Below are positions 38,791-48,091 of a stretch of DNA of 64,000 nt, in pieces. The notes below the pieces were generated by a model that was not told the origin of the DNA, did no database searches, and saw only the letters and a list, made by a program, of their open reading frames with translations. A program made the translations under genes and the position numbers. The stretch's first letter is position 1, and each line of letters starts with the position of its first letter. This stretch comes from Streptococcus mitis (GTDB lineage Bacteria > Bacillota > Bacilli > Lactobacillales > Streptococcaceae): the NCBI RefSeq assembly GCF_000722685.1, contig NZ_JPFV01000011.1, forward strand, positions 62,001 through 126,000. Direction: 5' to 3'.

Positions 38791-40788
38791 ATGTCTGAAA
38801 AGAATTTTTATATTACAACGCCGATTTACTATCCATCTGGTAAACTTCATATCGGATCTGCCTACACAACCATCGCCTGTGATGTTTTAGCACGTTACAA
38901 ACGCTTGATGGGCTACGATGTCTTTTATTTGACAGGTCTTGATGAGCATGGTCAGAAAATCCAGCAGAAAGCTGAAGAAGCTGGCATCACACCACAAGCC
39001 TATGTTGATGGGATGGCAGTTGGAGTCAAAGAACTCTGGCAATTACTTGATATCTCATACGATAAATTCATCCGTACAACGGATGACTACCATGAAAAAG
39101 TTGTCGCACAGGTCTTTGAGCGCTTGCTTGCTCAAGATGATATCTATTTGGGTGAATACTCTGGTTGGTACTCAGTATCAGATGAGGAATTCTTTACAGA
39201 AAGCCAGCTTGCAGAAGTATTCCGTGATGAAGCTGGAAATGTAACTGGTGGTATCGCTCCATCAGGTCACGAGGTGGAATGGGTCTCTGAAGAATCATAC
39301 TTCCTTCGCCTCAGCAAATACCAAGATCGTTTGGTAGAATTCTTTAAATCTCATCCTGAGTTTATCACCCCATCAGGTCGACTCAATGAAATGTTGCGTA
39401 ACTTCATCGAGCCAGGTTTGGAAGATTTGGCAGTTTCTCGTACAACCTTTACATGGGGAGTACCAGTCCCATCAAATCCAAAACACGTTGTCTACGTTTG
39501 GATTGATGCCCTTCTTAACTATGCGACAGCTCTTGGCTACGGTCAAGATGAACATGGTAACTTTGACAAGTTCTGGAATGGAACAGTTTTCCACATGGTA
39601 GGAAAAGACATCCTTCGTTTTCACTCAATCTATTGGCCAATCCTTCTTATGATGTTGGATATCAAATTGCCAAATCGCTTGATTGCCCACGGTTGGTTTG
39701 TTATGAAAGATGGTAAAATGTCTAAATCTAAAGGGAATGTCGTTTACCCTGAAATGTTGGTAGAGCGTTATGGGCTAGATCCGCTTCGTTATTACCTCAT
39801 GCGTAGCCTTCCAGTTGGTTCAGACGGAACCTTCACTCCAGAAGACTATGTGGCACGTATCAATTATGAATTAGCCAATGACCTTGGAAACCTCCTCAAC
39901 CGTACGGTTTCCATGATTAACAAGTACTTTGATGGTCAAATTCCTGCCTATGTAGAAGGTGTAACAGAGTTTGACCATGCTCTTGCTCAGGTTGCAGAAC
40001 AATCAATCGCTGACTACCATACACATATGGAAGCAGTTGACTACCCACGTGCGCTTGAAGCAGTCTGGACTCTCATCTCACGTACTAATAAATACATAGA
40101 CGAGGCAGCTCCATGGGTCTTGGCTAAGGATGAAGCACTCCGTGACCAATTGGCAAGTGTCATGAGTCACTTGGCAGCTAGCCTTCGTGTCGTAGCTCAC
40201 TTGATTGAACCATTTATGATGGAAACTAGTCGTGCAGTCTTGACTCAACTTGGTCTAGCAGAAGTTTCTAGCCTTGAAAACTTGAGCCTGGCAGATTTCC
40301 CTGCTGGTGTGACTGTTGTTGCCAAAGGAACACCAATCTTTCCACGTCTTGATATGGAAGAAGAAATCGCCTATATCAAGGAACAAATGGAAGTCAACAA
40401 GCCAGCTGTCGAAAAAGAGTGGAACCCAGACGAAGTTGAACTCAAACTAAACAAGGAAGAAATCAAGTTTGAAGACTTTGACAAGGTTGAAATCCGTGTC
40501 GCAGAAGTCAAAGAAGTGTCTAAAGTAGAAGGTTCTGATAAGTTGCTTCAATTCCGCCTAGATGCAGGTGATGGTGAAGATCGTCAAATCCTCTCAGGAA
40601 TTGCAAAATACTATCCAAACGAACAAGAATTGGTCGGCAAGAAAGTTCAAATCGTTGCTAACCTCAAACCACGTAAAATGATGAAAAAATATGTCAGTCA
40701 AGGGATGATCCTCTCAGCTGAACATGATGGACAATTAACCCTTCTCACAGTTGATCCAGCTGTACCAAACGGAAGTGTGATTGGGTAA
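38791..40788 (+). CDS. metG: Methionyl-tRNA synthetase
   Basis: Charges tRNA-Met for initiation and elongation. The 665 aa contain the class I motifs HIGS (residues 20-23) and KMSKS in [10 protein letters not shown], plus a C-terminal tRNA-binding EMAP domain from about residue 560 ([11 protein letters not shown]). Start at ATG 38791, behind GGAAAGGA; the longer frame from 38749 begins at the promoter and is rejected. TATAAT is at 38740-38745. A terminator follows. Confidence 0.98.
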   Translation: MSEKNFYITTPIYYPSGKLHIGSAYTTIACDVLARYKRLMGYDVFYLTGLDEHGQKIQQKAEEAGITPQAYVDGMAVGVKELWQLLDISYDKFIRTTDDYHEKVVAQVFERLLAQDDIYLGEYSGWYSVSDEEFFTESQLAEVFRDEAGNVTGGIAPSGHEVEWVSEESYFLRLSKYQDRLVEFFKSHPEFITPSGRLNEMLRNFIEPGLEDLAVSRTTFTWGVPVPSNPKHVVYVWIDALLNYATALGYGQDEHGNFDKFWNGTVFHMVGKDILRFHSIYWPILLMMLDIKLPNRLIAHGWFVMKDGKMSKSKGNVVYPEMLVERYGLDPLRYYLMRSLPVGSDGTFTPEDYVARINYELANDLGNLLNRTVSMINKYFDGQIPAYVEGVTEFDHALAQVAEQSIADYHTHMEAVDYPRALEAVWTLISRTNKYIDEAAPWVLAKDEALRDQLASVMSHLAASLRVVAHLIEPFMMETSRAVLTQLGLAEVSSLENLSLADFPAGVTVVAKGTPIFPRLDMEEEIAYIKEQMEVNKPAVEKEWNPDEVELKLNKEEIKFEDFDKVEIRVAEVKEVSKVEGSDKLLQFRLDAGDGEDRQILSGIAKYYPNEQELVGKKVQIVANLKPRKMMKKYVSQGMILSAEHDGQLTLLTVDPAVPNGSVIG

Positions 40789-40794
40789 CAATAG

Positions 40795-40827
40795 ACAGGA
40801 CTAGTTTATGCTAGTTCTGTTTTTTTA
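40795..40827 (+). terminator. Terminator of metG
   Basis: ACAGGACTAG pairs with CTAGTTCTGT (one wobble) across TTTATG, then seven T residues. Confidence 0.88.
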
Positions 40828-40921
40828 TTTTGACTATTATGCTTTACAAACTAGTGTGAAAGTGGTATATTATAGATGAAGTTACTAGTAGGTATTACAA
40901 AATAGATAGAAGGGAGAAGTG

Positions 40922-41241
40922 ATGAAAGAAACTCAACTATTAAAAGGTGTTCTTGAAGGTTGTGTCTTGGATATGATTGGTCAAAAAGAGCGATATGGCT
41001 ATGAGTTGGTTCAAACTTTGCGAGAGGCTGGCTTTGACACTATCGTTCCAGGAACTATTTATCCTTTATTACAAAAGTTAGAAAAAATCAATGGATAAGA
41101 GGTGACATGCGCCCATCGTCAGATGGTCCAGATCGAAAGTATTTTTCGTTAACCAAAGAAGGAGAAGAGCGTGTCTCGGTCTTTTGGCAACAATGGGACG
41201 ATTTGAGTCAAAAAGTAGAAGGAATTAAGAATAGGGGTTAA
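40922..41241 (+). pseudogene. PadR family regulator, frameshifted
   Basis: ATG 40922, preceded by GGGAGAAG, opens MKETQLLKGVLEGCVLDMIG, then YGYELVQTLREAGFDTIVPG, the PadR winged-helix start, but stops at 41096 after 58 codons. Adding one A to the A6 run at 41082-41087 restores KNQWIRGDMRPSSDGPDRKY to TAA 41239, giving a normal 106 aa PadR protein. PadR regulators usually repress the adjacent membrane protein gene, and here that gene follows by 3 bases. Either this copy is inactive or the base run is wrong. Confidence 0.85.
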
Positions 41242-41252
41242 ACTATGAAAAA

Positions 41253-42059
41253 ATGAAGTATTACGAAGAAATAAGCGCTTTGTTACATGAATTCTCTGAG
41301 GAGAATCGGCAATATTTTGAGGAGCTCTGGGAAAGTTTTAATCTTGCTGGATTTCTCTATGATGAGGACTATCTTAGAGAACAGGTCTATTTGATGATGC
41401 TAGATTTCTCAGAAGCAGAACGAGACGGGATGAGTGCTGAGGATTATCTAGGTAAGAATCCTAAAACAATCATGAAAGAGATACTCAAGGAAGCGCCACG
41501 CAGTTCTATCAAGGAGTCCATTTTGACACCAATTCTTGTCCTAGTGGTATTACGTTACTATCAACTACTAAGCGATTTTTCTAAAGGTCCTCTCTTAACA
41601 GTCAATTTACTCACATTTTTAGGGCAACTTCATCTTTTTCTGATTGGCTTTGCTCTTGTGGCCACAATCTTACGATGGAGTTTAGTTCAAGATTCTCCTA
41701 AGATGAAAATTGGCACTTATATTGTCGTTGGGAGTATAGTTCTTCTAGTTGTTCTAGGATATGTAGGAATGGCAAATTTCATACAAGAAGGAGCCTTTTA
41801 TCTTCCTGCTCCCTGGGATAGTTTCCTTGTCTTTACGCTTTCTCTAGTCATCAGTATTTGGAATTGGAAAGAAGCGGTCTTTCGTCCCTTTGTCAGTATG
41901 ATTGTTGCCCATCTTGTTGTAGGGTCTCTGCTCCGTTACTATGAGTGGATGGGCATTTCAAATGTTTTCCTTACAAAATTCATTCCTTTAGCTGTTCTTT
42001 TTATTGGAATCTTTCTCTTGTTCCGTGGGTTTAAGAAGATAAAATGGAGTGAAATATAG
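41253..42059 (+). CDS. PadR-associated membrane protein
   Basis: Integral membrane protein of 268 aa with a soluble helical N-terminal region (about residues 1-95, acidic, many Glu/Tyr) and six hydrophobic segments after residue 97, in the style of DUF1129/DUF1700 proteins co-encoded with PadR regulators. Function unknown. The better ribosome site (AGGGG) belongs to ATG 41245, which hits TGA after two codons; one extra A in the A6 run at 41248-41253 would join it in frame and give an MKKMKYYEE start. As written, initiation must use ATG 41253. Confidence 0.8.
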   Translation: MKYYEEISALLHEFSEENRQYFEELWESFNLAGFLYDEDYLREQVYLMMLDFSEAERDGMSAEDYLGKNPKTIMKEILKEAPRSSIKESILTPILVLVVLRYYQLLSDFSKGPLLTVNLLTFLGQLHLFLIGFALVATILRWSLVQDSPKMKIGTYIVVGSIVLLVVLGYVGMANFIQEGAFYLPAPWDSFLVFTLSLVISIWNWKEAVFRPFVSMIVAHLVVGSLLRYYEWMGISNVFLTKFIPLAVLFIGIFLLFRGFKKIKWSEI

Positions 42060-42064
42060 TCAAA

Positions 42065-42091
42065 AAGCCGTTGCAAAGCGGTTTTTTGTTA
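42065..42091 (+). terminator. Hairpin after the PadR-associated gene
   Basis: AAGCCG pairs with CGGTTT around TTGCAAAG, followed by T residues. Confidence 0.6.
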
Positions 42092-42131
42092 TAATGAAGG
42101 GAAGAATGTAGAATTAAAGGAGAAAAATTTG

Positions 42132-43058
42132 ATGAGATACATAACTCTTGGTCAAGATGATAAAGAATTATCAGAAATTGTTCTCGGAATGATGAGAATA
42201 GAAGATAAGTCTGTAAAAGAAGTTGAAGAGCTTGTAGCAACAGCACTTTCTGTTGGAATCAATGCCTTCGACTTGGCTGATATATATGGTCGTGGTCATT
42301 GTGAAGAACTGTTAGGTCTTGTCCTAAAAAATCATCCAGATTTAAGAGAAAAGATATGGATTCAGTCCAAATGTGGAATTCGCATTGAAGAATTTACCTA
42401 TTTTGATTTTTCAAAAGAGTATATTCTAGAATCAGTAGATGGAATTTTAAAAAGATTGCAGGTTGATTATTTAGATAGCTTGCTTCTCCATCGACCAGAT
42501 GCTTTAATGGAAGCTGATCAAGTGGCGGAAGCCTTTGAAATTCTACATACATCAGGTAAAGTTCGAGACTTCGGTGTGTCCAACCAAAATCCTATGATGA
42601 TGGAATTGCTTAAGAAAGAAGTCAAACAGCCTCTATCGATCAATCAATTACAATTAAGTGCAGCTTTCACACCTGGTTTTGAATCAGGATTTCATGTCAA
42701 TATGGAAGGCAACAAGGCAGCTGTGCGTGATGGAAGCGTCTTTGAATACTGCAAATTAAACGACATGGTTATTCAGGCCTGGTCAGTCTTGCAGTTCGGA
42801 TATTTTAAAGGGAATTTTGTTGGCAATGAGAAGTTCCAACAACTAAACCAAGTCCTAAATCTATTAGCATTAAAATACAGTGTGAGCCCATCAGCTATTG
42901 CTATCGCTTGGGTGTTACGCTACCCAGCCAAAATGCAGGCAGTCGTAGGTACAACCAATCCTAAGCATTTGATAGAGGCAAGCCAAGCAAGTAAAGTAAA
43001 CTTGACTCGAAAAGAATGGTATGAAATTTACATCGCTGCAGGGAATGATTTGCCTTAG
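42132..43058 (+). CDS. Aldo/keto reductase
   Basis: NADPH-dependent oxidoreductase of the aldo/keto reductase superfamily, 308 aa, substrate unknown. The catalytic Tyr lies in FDLADIYGRGHCE near residue 50, a catalytic Lys in IQSKCGI near residue 80 and a His in LLLHRPDAL near residue 122. ATG 42132 follows AAGGAG; the TTG three bases before is rejected. Monocistronic, with a terminator upstream and an imperfect hairpin downstream. Confidence 0.92.
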   Translation: MRYITLGQDDKELSEIVLGMMRIEDKSVKEVEELVATALSVGINAFDLADIYGRGHCEELLGLVLKNHPDLREKIWIQSKCGIRIEEFTYFDFSKEYILESVDGILKRLQVDYLDSLLLHRPDALMEADQVAEAFEILHTSGKVRDFGVSNQNPMMMELLKKEVKQPLSINQLQLSAAFTPGFESGFHVNMEGNKAAVRDGSVFEYCKLNDMVIQAWSVLQFGYFKGNFVGNEKFQQLNQVLNLLALKYSVSPSAIAIAWVLRYPAKMQAVVGTTNPKHLIEASQASKVNLTRKEWYEIYIAAGNDLP

Positions 43059-43086
43059 GAGAAAATGCATTTAAAGAAATCACAGT

Positions 43087-43114
43087 CAAAAAAACGTTGG
43101 AAAATGGTTTTTTC
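43087..43114 (+). terminator. Weak hairpin after the aldo/keto reductase gene
   Basis: AAAAAAC and GGTTTTTT can pair with interruptions around TTGGAA; T-rich end. Confidence 0.45.
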
Positions 43115-43178
43115 TTATGTGACTATTAGTCTGTCTTGATTCGCTAGGTACGGTTTATTAACGGATGATTATGATTTA

Positions 43179-43272
43179 ATACTCAATGAAAATCAAAAAG
43201 CAAGCCAGTAAGCTAGCCGCAAGCTATACTTGAGTACGGTAAGGCGACGCTGACGTGGTTTGAATTTAGTAT
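43179..43272 (+). repeat. BOX element, A-C type without boxB
   Basis: Begins ATACTCAATGAAAATCAAA and continues through GCTAGCCGCAAGCTATACTT into TACGGTAAGGCGACGCTGACG. It lacks the 45-base boxB and has a shortened end. It sits in a 365-base gap downstream of the aldo/keto reductase; the rest of the gap holds nothing recognisable. Confidence 0.9.
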
Positions 43273-43423
43273 AACTATTCTGATTTACATACTAGCAGGG
43301 AAGCAGTATCCCATAATTGACGGCACGATAGTAGGTACTATAAAATGGGCTAGAGTAATTTTTTGATTGGGTATAAAACATCATAGAGAATAAAAACGAG
43401 GTTAGGATTTGTCCCGACCTCTT

Positions 43424-44071
43424 TTACATATAATAAACAATAGCGATGTATTGTAGGGCAGACGCAACTAGGATAAAGAGATGCCAAATCATGTGGAAAT
43501 AAGGTTTTTTCTTGGCATAAAATCCAGCTCCAACTGTATAACAGAGTCCACCAGTTACCATGAGACTCCAGAAAATTGGTGTTGTTTGACTGATAATGGC
43601 TGGAATGATAGCCAGAACCAACCAGCCCATAATCAGGTAAAGAGCAAGGCTAAATTTCTCATTGACTTTTTTAGCAAAGATTTTATAGAGAATACCAAAG
43701 ATGGTCGTTCCCCACTGGATGGCAATAATCAGATAGCCAAACCAGTTATTCATTAAGGTCAAGACGACGGGCGTGTAAGATCCAGCGATGGCAACATAAA
43801 TCATAGAATGGTCAATAATTCTCAAGACATATTTGTGGGTTGAACCATAGGCCATAGAGTGATAAATGGTGGATGATAGGAACATGAGAAAGAGACTAAT
43901 AACGAAAATGGATACACCTATAGATGATAAAAATCCGTGTGCCTCATAACTATAGGTGGATGAAATGGGGAGTAATATGAGCATGATGACTGCACCTACG
44001 GCATGGGTCACGCTATTAGCAATCTCCTCTCCAAAACTGAGTTGTTTGCTGAGTTTAAGACTAGTATTCAT
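43424..44071 (-). CDS. trhA: Hemolysin III (TrhA/PAQR) family membrane protein
   Basis: Seven-helix membrane protein of 215 aa in the hemolysin III/TrhA family, related to PAQR receptors and linked in bacteria to membrane lipid homeostasis. Typical residues are GEEIANSVTHAVGA near 14-27, FLSSTIYHSM, DHSMIYVAIAGSYTPV and the C-terminal MIWHLFI; the conserved His, Ser and Asp of the metal site are present. It overlaps the upstream DUF1836 gene by 4 bases (ATGA). Confidence 0.93.
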   Translation of the reverse strand: MNTSLKLSKQLSFGEEIANSVTHAVGAVIMLILLPISSTYSYEAHGFLSSIGVSIFVISLFLMFLSSTIYHSMAYGSTHKYVLRIIDHSMIYVAIAGSYTPVVLTLMNNWFGYLIIAIQWGTTIFGILYKIFAKKVNEKFSLALYLIMGWLVLAIIPAIISQTTPIFWSLMVTGGLCYTVGAGFYAKKKPYFHMIWHLFILVASALQYIAIVYYM

Positions 44072-44514
44072 CGGATTACCTCCTCTTGAGTATGATCGAT
44101 TAAGGCTAGAGTTTGATGATAGAGTTTAACCGTTTGGCAGCTACTTTGGATAATGGGGTTAGCTGGGTCAATTCCTTGGTTCATGTAGTCCACAAAAGCA
44201 TCGTAGAGTTGGTCTGAACTTGCTTGACTTTGTAGAGTATTAAGTGTCTGAGCTATTTCTTGAATAGAAAAGACAGACTTGAGGGTTGTGATAGCAATCA
44301 GACGGGCAATCTGTTGGCGTTGGTATTTTTTCTTGTCAGGCTTTGTCAGGTAACCATGTTTCACATAATTATTGACCATAGATGCTGTCAGGCCCTTGTC
44401 TTTATCAGGAGAGATAGGGGCGCAGATCTGATTGACATAGAGCAAAACCTGATCCAAATAGAGGTCAATGTTTGGAATTTCTGCCCATCTTGGGTAGGAA
44501 AAGGTAGTTTTCAT
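44068..44514 (-). CDS. DUF1836 protein
   Basis: Soluble protein of 148 aa in the DUF1836 family, which has a MerR-like or other winged-helix N-terminal part and unknown function. Recognisable segment: ASMVNNYVKHGYLTKPDKKK near residues 45-64. Start at ATG 44514 behind AAAAAGGAG; an upstream in-frame start would include the promoter. Coupled to trhA by a 4-base overlap, so it may regulate or modulate that membrane protein. Confidence 0.82.
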   Translation of the reverse strand: MKTTFSYPRWAEIPNIDLYLDQVLLYVNQICAPISPDKDKGLTASMVNNYVKHGYLTKPDKKKYQRQQIARLIAITTLKSVFSIQEIAQTLNTLQSQASSDQLYDAFVDYMNQGIDPANPIIQSSCQTVKLYHQTLALIDHTQEEVIR

Positions 44515-44648
44515 TTCTAACTCCTTTTTATCTAGTTTTGATAACCAGATTATAAAATAATAAAAATAGAAAGTCAAGTTTTAACTGCTTGTAGAAAGAC
44601 TTAAATTATGCTATGATGGGAGAAACTAGTCAGAAATGAGGAGAAAAG

Positions 44649-45143
44649 ATGGAAATTCGTTTAGCTTTTCCAAATGAAGTAGATGCCATTATGCAGGTGA
44701 TTGAGGAAGCCAAGAAATGTTTAGCAGATGCTGGTAGTGACCAGTGGCAAAATGGCTATCCAAATGCAGACATTATTATTGAGGATATTATCTCGGGTCA
44801 AGCCTATGTAGCCTTGGAAGAAGGAGAACTACTAGCCTATGCTGCTGTGACCAAGAGTCCAGAGACAGCCTATGAAGCCATTTATGAAGGAAAATGGCAA
44901 GCTGGGGAGTCAGAGTACCTAGTCTTTCACCGTATTGCTGTGGCAGCAGATGTGCAGGGACAAGGAGTTGCTCAAACCTTCTTAGAGGGCTTGATTGAAG
45001 GATTTGATTATCTAGATTTTCGCTCAGATACGCATGTTGCAAACAAGGTCATGCAACATATTTTTGAAAAACTTGGTTTTAAACAGGTTGGTAAAGTGCC
45101 TGTTGATGGCGAACGCCTGGCCTATCAAAAATTGAAGAAATAA
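44649..45143 (+). CDS. GNAT family N-acetyltransferase
   Basis: Acetyl-CoA-dependent acetyltransferase of 164 aa; substrate unknown. The acetyl-CoA loop is VAADVQGQGVAQTFLEG near residues 97-113, preceded by a strand with FHRIAV. ATG 44649 follows GAGGAG. Its stop overlaps the ogt start (TAATG), so the two genes are coupled. Confidence 0.9.
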   Translation: MEIRLAFPNEVDAIMQVIEEAKKCLADAGSDQWQNGYPNADIIIEDIISGQAYVALEEGELLAYAAVTKSPETAYEAIYEGKWQAGESEYLVFHRIAVAADVQGQGVAQTFLEGLIEGFDYLDFRSDTHVANKVMQHIFEKLGFKQVGKVPVDGERLAYQKLKK

Positions 45144-45661
45144 TGCAAAAGAAGTACGCAAAAATTCTCTACTCTTCGCCTATTGGTTGCCTTTCTCTTG
45201 TAGCTGATGACCAGTATTTGTATGGAATTTGGGTTCAGGAGCAGAAGCATTTTGAGAGGGGATTAGGAGATGAAACGATAGAAGCAGTTGTTAGTCATCC
45301 CATTTTAGATCCAGTTATTGCTTGCTTAGATGCTTACTTTAAAGGCAAGCCTCAGAATTTATCCGACTTGCCCTTGGCTCCAATCGGAACGGATTTTGAA
45401 AAGCGAGTTTGGTCCTATTTACAGGGAATTCCTTATGGTCAGACAGTGACCTATGGACAAATAGCCCAAGACCTGCAAGTGGCTTCTGCTCAAGCAATTG
45501 GCGGAGCGGTAGGACGCAATCCTTGGTCTATCCTAGTACCTTGTCATCGTGTGCTGGGAGCAGGAAAGCGTCTGACTGGTTATGCTGCAGGAGTGGAAAA
45601 GAAAGCTTGGCTCTTGGAGAATGAAGGCGCAGATTTTAAAGATACAAACAATAGAAAGTGA
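45143..45661 (+). CDS. ogt: Methylated-DNA-protein cysteine methyltransferase
   Basis: Suicide DNA repair protein that takes the methyl group from O6-methylguanine. The 172 aa have the acceptor motif PCHRV with Cys134, the helix-turn-helix region VTYGQIAQDL near 102-111 and the family GRNPW. It overlaps the acetyltransferase stop by one base and is followed by an ArsC-like gene that starts within a few bases of its end. Confidence 0.95.
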   Translation: MQKKYAKILYSSPIGCLSLVADDQYLYGIWVQEQKHFERGLGDETIEAVVSHPILDPVIACLDAYFKGKPQNLSDLPLAPIGTDFEKRVWSYLQGIPYGQTVTYGQIAQDLQVASAQAIGGAVGRNPWSILVPCHRVLGAGKRLTGYAAGVEKKAWLLENEGADFKDTNNRK

Positions 45662-45666
45662 AACAC

Positions 45667-46023
45667 ATGTTAGAATTTATCGAATACCCAAAATGTTCAA
45701 CTTGTAAAAAAGCAAAACAAGAATTAAACCAACTTGGTGTGGACTACAAAGCTGTTCACATCGTAGAAGAAACACCCAGCCAAGAAGTCATTTTAAACTG
45801 GCTAGAGACCTCAGGGTTCGAATTGAAACAATTTTTCAACACTAGTGGAATCAAATACCGTGAACTAGGACTAAAAGATAAGGTAGGAAGTCTGTCAAAC
45901 CAAGAAGCGGCTGAGTTGCTAGCAAGTGACGGTATGTTGTTAAAACGGCCAATTTTAGTAGAAAATGGAACTGTTAAGCAAATTGGTTATCGAAAATCTT
46001 ATGAAGAATTGGGACTGAAATAG
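45667..46023 (+). CDS. ArsC/Spx-family thioredoxin-like protein
   Basis: Thioredoxin-fold protein of 118 aa in the ArsC/Spx family. The N-terminal CSTCKKA has a CxxC like Spx, followed by LLKRPILV with the conserved Arg-Pro near residue 95. Because it lacks regulatory context it may be a reductase rather than a regulator; arsenate activity is not implied. ATG 45667 is chosen; a GTG nine bases earlier is in frame. Third gene of a coupled run with the acetyltransferase and ogt. Confidence 0.85.
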   Translation: MLEFIEYPKCSTCKKAKQELNQLGVDYKAVHIVEETPSQEVILNWLETSGFELKQFFNTSGIKYRELGLKDKVGSLSNQEAAELLASDGMLLKRPILVENGTVKQIGYRKSYEELGLK

Positions 46024-46180
46024 TTTTTACTTATCTCTTTGATAGATAAAATATATAACCTCCCTGTTTCAAAGTATGATAAACTAGTAGGTAGACAAAG
46101 TCTGTATCTGACCGTAGCAAATAATTTCATTGACGGCAGAAGTATGGTAGAATGAATCATTATCAGGAGAGGATGTTTTT

Positions 46181-46981
46181 ATGAATGTTACAACGATTTT
46201 AGCATCAGATTGGTACCAAAACTTGATGCAATTGATTCCAGATGGCAAGCTTTTTAGCCTGCGTTCGGTCTTTGATGGAATCCCGAGAATTGTCCAACAA
46301 CTTCCAACAACGATTATGTTGACAATTGGTGGTGCCCTTTTTGGCTTGGTTTTGGCGCTTCTTTTTGCCATTGTGAAAATCAATCGTGTCAAGATTTTAT
46401 ATCCCTTGCAGGCTTTCTTTGTTAGTTTCTTAAAAGGGACACCGATTTTGGTGCAACTCATGTTGACCTACTACGGAATCCCTTTGGCTTTGAAAGCCCT
46501 CAATCAGCAATGGGGTACTGGTTTCAATATCAATGCGATTCCAGCTGCTGTTTTTGCGATTGTAGCCTTTGCCTTTAATGAAGCAGCTTATGCTAGTGAA
46601 ACCATTCGTGCAGCCATTCTCTCAGTTAATCCTGGTGAGATTGAGGCGGCACGCAGTCTGGGTATGACCCGAGCGCAAGTTTATCGACGAGTGATTATTC
46701 CAAATGCAGCGGTGGTAGCTACTCCAACATTAATTAACTCCCTCATCGGCTTGACCAAGGGAACTTCCCTAGCCTTCAGTGCGGGTGTTGTGGAAGTCTT
46801 TGCCCAAGCTCAGATTTTGGGTGGTGCCGATTATCGTTACTTTGAGCGATTCATCTCTGTAGCCCTTGTTTATTGGGTAGTCAATATCGGAATTGAAAGC
46901 TTCGGTCGTTTCATCGAGAGAAAAATGGCTATTTCTGCACCCGATACAGTGCAAACAGATGTGAAAGGAGACCTTCGTTAA
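46181..46981 (+). CDS. Polar amino acid ABC transporter permease
   Basis: Membrane subunit of 266 aa of a His/Glu/Cys-type amino acid importer. Five to six hydrophobic segments are present, with the ATPase-contact loop EAARSLGMTRAQVYRRVIIP near residues 155-174 and an N-terminal LKGTPILVQLML region. A cystine-type substrate is possible but not shown. No binding protein gene is nearby, so a solute-binding lipoprotein must be encoded elsewhere. Its stop and the ATPase start overlap by one base. Confidence 0.92.
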   Translation: MNVTTILASDWYQNLMQLIPDGKLFSLRSVFDGIPRIVQQLPTTIMLTIGGALFGLVLALLFAIVKINRVKILYPLQAFFVSFLKGTPILVQLMLTYYGIPLALKALNQQWGTGFNINAIPAAVFAIVAFAFNEAAYASETIRAAILSVNPGEIEAARSLGMTRAQVYRRVIIPNAAVVATPTLINSLIGLTKGTSLAFSAGVVEVFAQAQILGGADYRYFERFISVALVYWVVNIGIESFGRFIERKMAISAPDTVQTDVKGDLR

Positions 46982-47724
46982 TGATTAAGATTTCGAATTT
47001 AAGCAAATCCTTTTCAGGACAGACTGTCTTGGATCATCTGGACTTGGATATTCAAAAAGGGGAAGTCGTAGCCTTGATTGGTTCTTCAGGAGCTGGAAAA
47101 TCAACCTTCCTTCGCAGTCTCAATTATCTTGAAACACCTGACAGTGGCTCTATTCAGATTGATGATTTTTCAGTTGATTTTTCTAAAATCACTCAAGAAG
47201 AAATCCTTGCCCTACGTCGTAAGCTGTCTATGGTTTTCCAACAGTTTAATTTGTTTGAACGCCGCACAGCGCTTGATAATGTGAAAGAAGGCTTGGTTGT
47301 TGTCAAGAAATTATCTGACCAAGAAGCGACTAAGATTGCCAAGGAAGAGTTGGCTAAGGTTGGGCTTTCTGACCGTGAAAACCATTACCCTCGCCATTTA
47401 TCAGGTGGACAAAAGCAACGTGTTGCCCTAGCGCGTGCGCTTGCTATGAAACCAGATGTTTTGCTCTTAGACGAACCAACTTCAGCCCTTGACCCAGAAT
47501 TGGTCGGTGAAGTAGAAAAGTCTATTGCAGATGCTGCTAAGTCAGGTCAAACCATGATTTTGGTCAGTCATGACATGTCCTTTGTAGCCCAAGTAGCTGA
47601 TAAGATTCTCTTCCTAGATAAGGGGAAAATTATCGAATCTGGAACACCGGATGAGATTATCCACCATCCGAAAGAAGAGCGGACAAAAGAATTCTTCGCT
47701 AGTTACAAACGGACTTATATTTGA
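46981..47724 (+). CDS. Polar amino acid ABC transporter ATPase
   Basis: ATP-binding subunit of 247 aa for the same importer. Walker A GSSGAGKST near residues 34-42, Q-loop VFQQFN, signature LSGGQKQR near 140, Walker B LLLDEPTSALD near 160 and the H-loop VSHDMSF are all present. It ends with a hairpin before the next small gene; permease and ATPase form one operon. Confidence 0.96.
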   Translation: MIKISNLSKSFSGQTVLDHLDLDIQKGEVVALIGSSGAGKSTFLRSLNYLETPDSGSIQIDDFSVDFSKITQEEILALRRKLSMVFQQFNLFERRTALDNVKEGLVVVKKLSDQEATKIAKEELAKVGLSDRENHYPRHLSGGQKQRVALARALAMKPDVLLLDEPTSALDPELVGEVEKSIADAAKSGQTMILVSHDMSFVAQVADKILFLDKGKIIESGTPDEIIHHPKEERTKEFFASYKRTYI

Positions 47725-47740
47725 TATAATAGATAGAGAA

Positions 47741-47769
47741 AAACTCAGTTAGCTGGACTAGCTGAGTTT
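47741..47769 (+). terminator. Hairpin after the amino acid ABC operon
   Basis: AAACTCAGTTAG pairs with CTAGCTGAGTTT around CTGGA. Only a short T-rich stretch follows, so it may be a partial terminator that allows reading into the next gene. Confidence 0.6.
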
Positions 47770-47801
47770 ACTCTTTAAAAAAGATAGAAATGAGAGAAAT
47801 C

Positions 47802-48026
47802 ATGCTACTGCAACTATTTTCTTTATATTTCGAGAGTTTGATCTTGACCACCATCCTCGTCCTGATTTTTTTAGGGATTTGGATTGGACTAAGAGCCATG
47901 TCGGGAGTTGATAAGACAGCCAAGGCTCGTCAAGCCCATCTCTATGATATGATTATGATTGGAGTTTTGGTTGTTCCAGTATTATCCTTTGCGGTTATGA
48001 GCTTAATTCTTGTTTTCAAGGCATAA
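47802..48026 (+). CDS. DUF4059 membrane protein
   Basis: Small streptococcal membrane protein of 74 aa with two hydrophobic helices separated by a charged loop (GVDKTAKARQAHLYD). The family is DUF4059, function unknown, and it is often found beside trxB as here. ATG 47802 has GAGAG close upstream; ATG 47790 is also in frame and possible. Confidence 0.75.
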   Translation: MLLQLFSLYFESLILTTILVLIFLGIWIGLRAMSGVDKTAKARQAHLYDMIMIGVLVVPVLSFAVMSLILVFKA

Positions 48027-48091
48027 TCCTTGCTTGATTGACAAGAAAGAGTTAGAATAAAGATAGTTACAACAAGAAAGAAGGAATCTAT

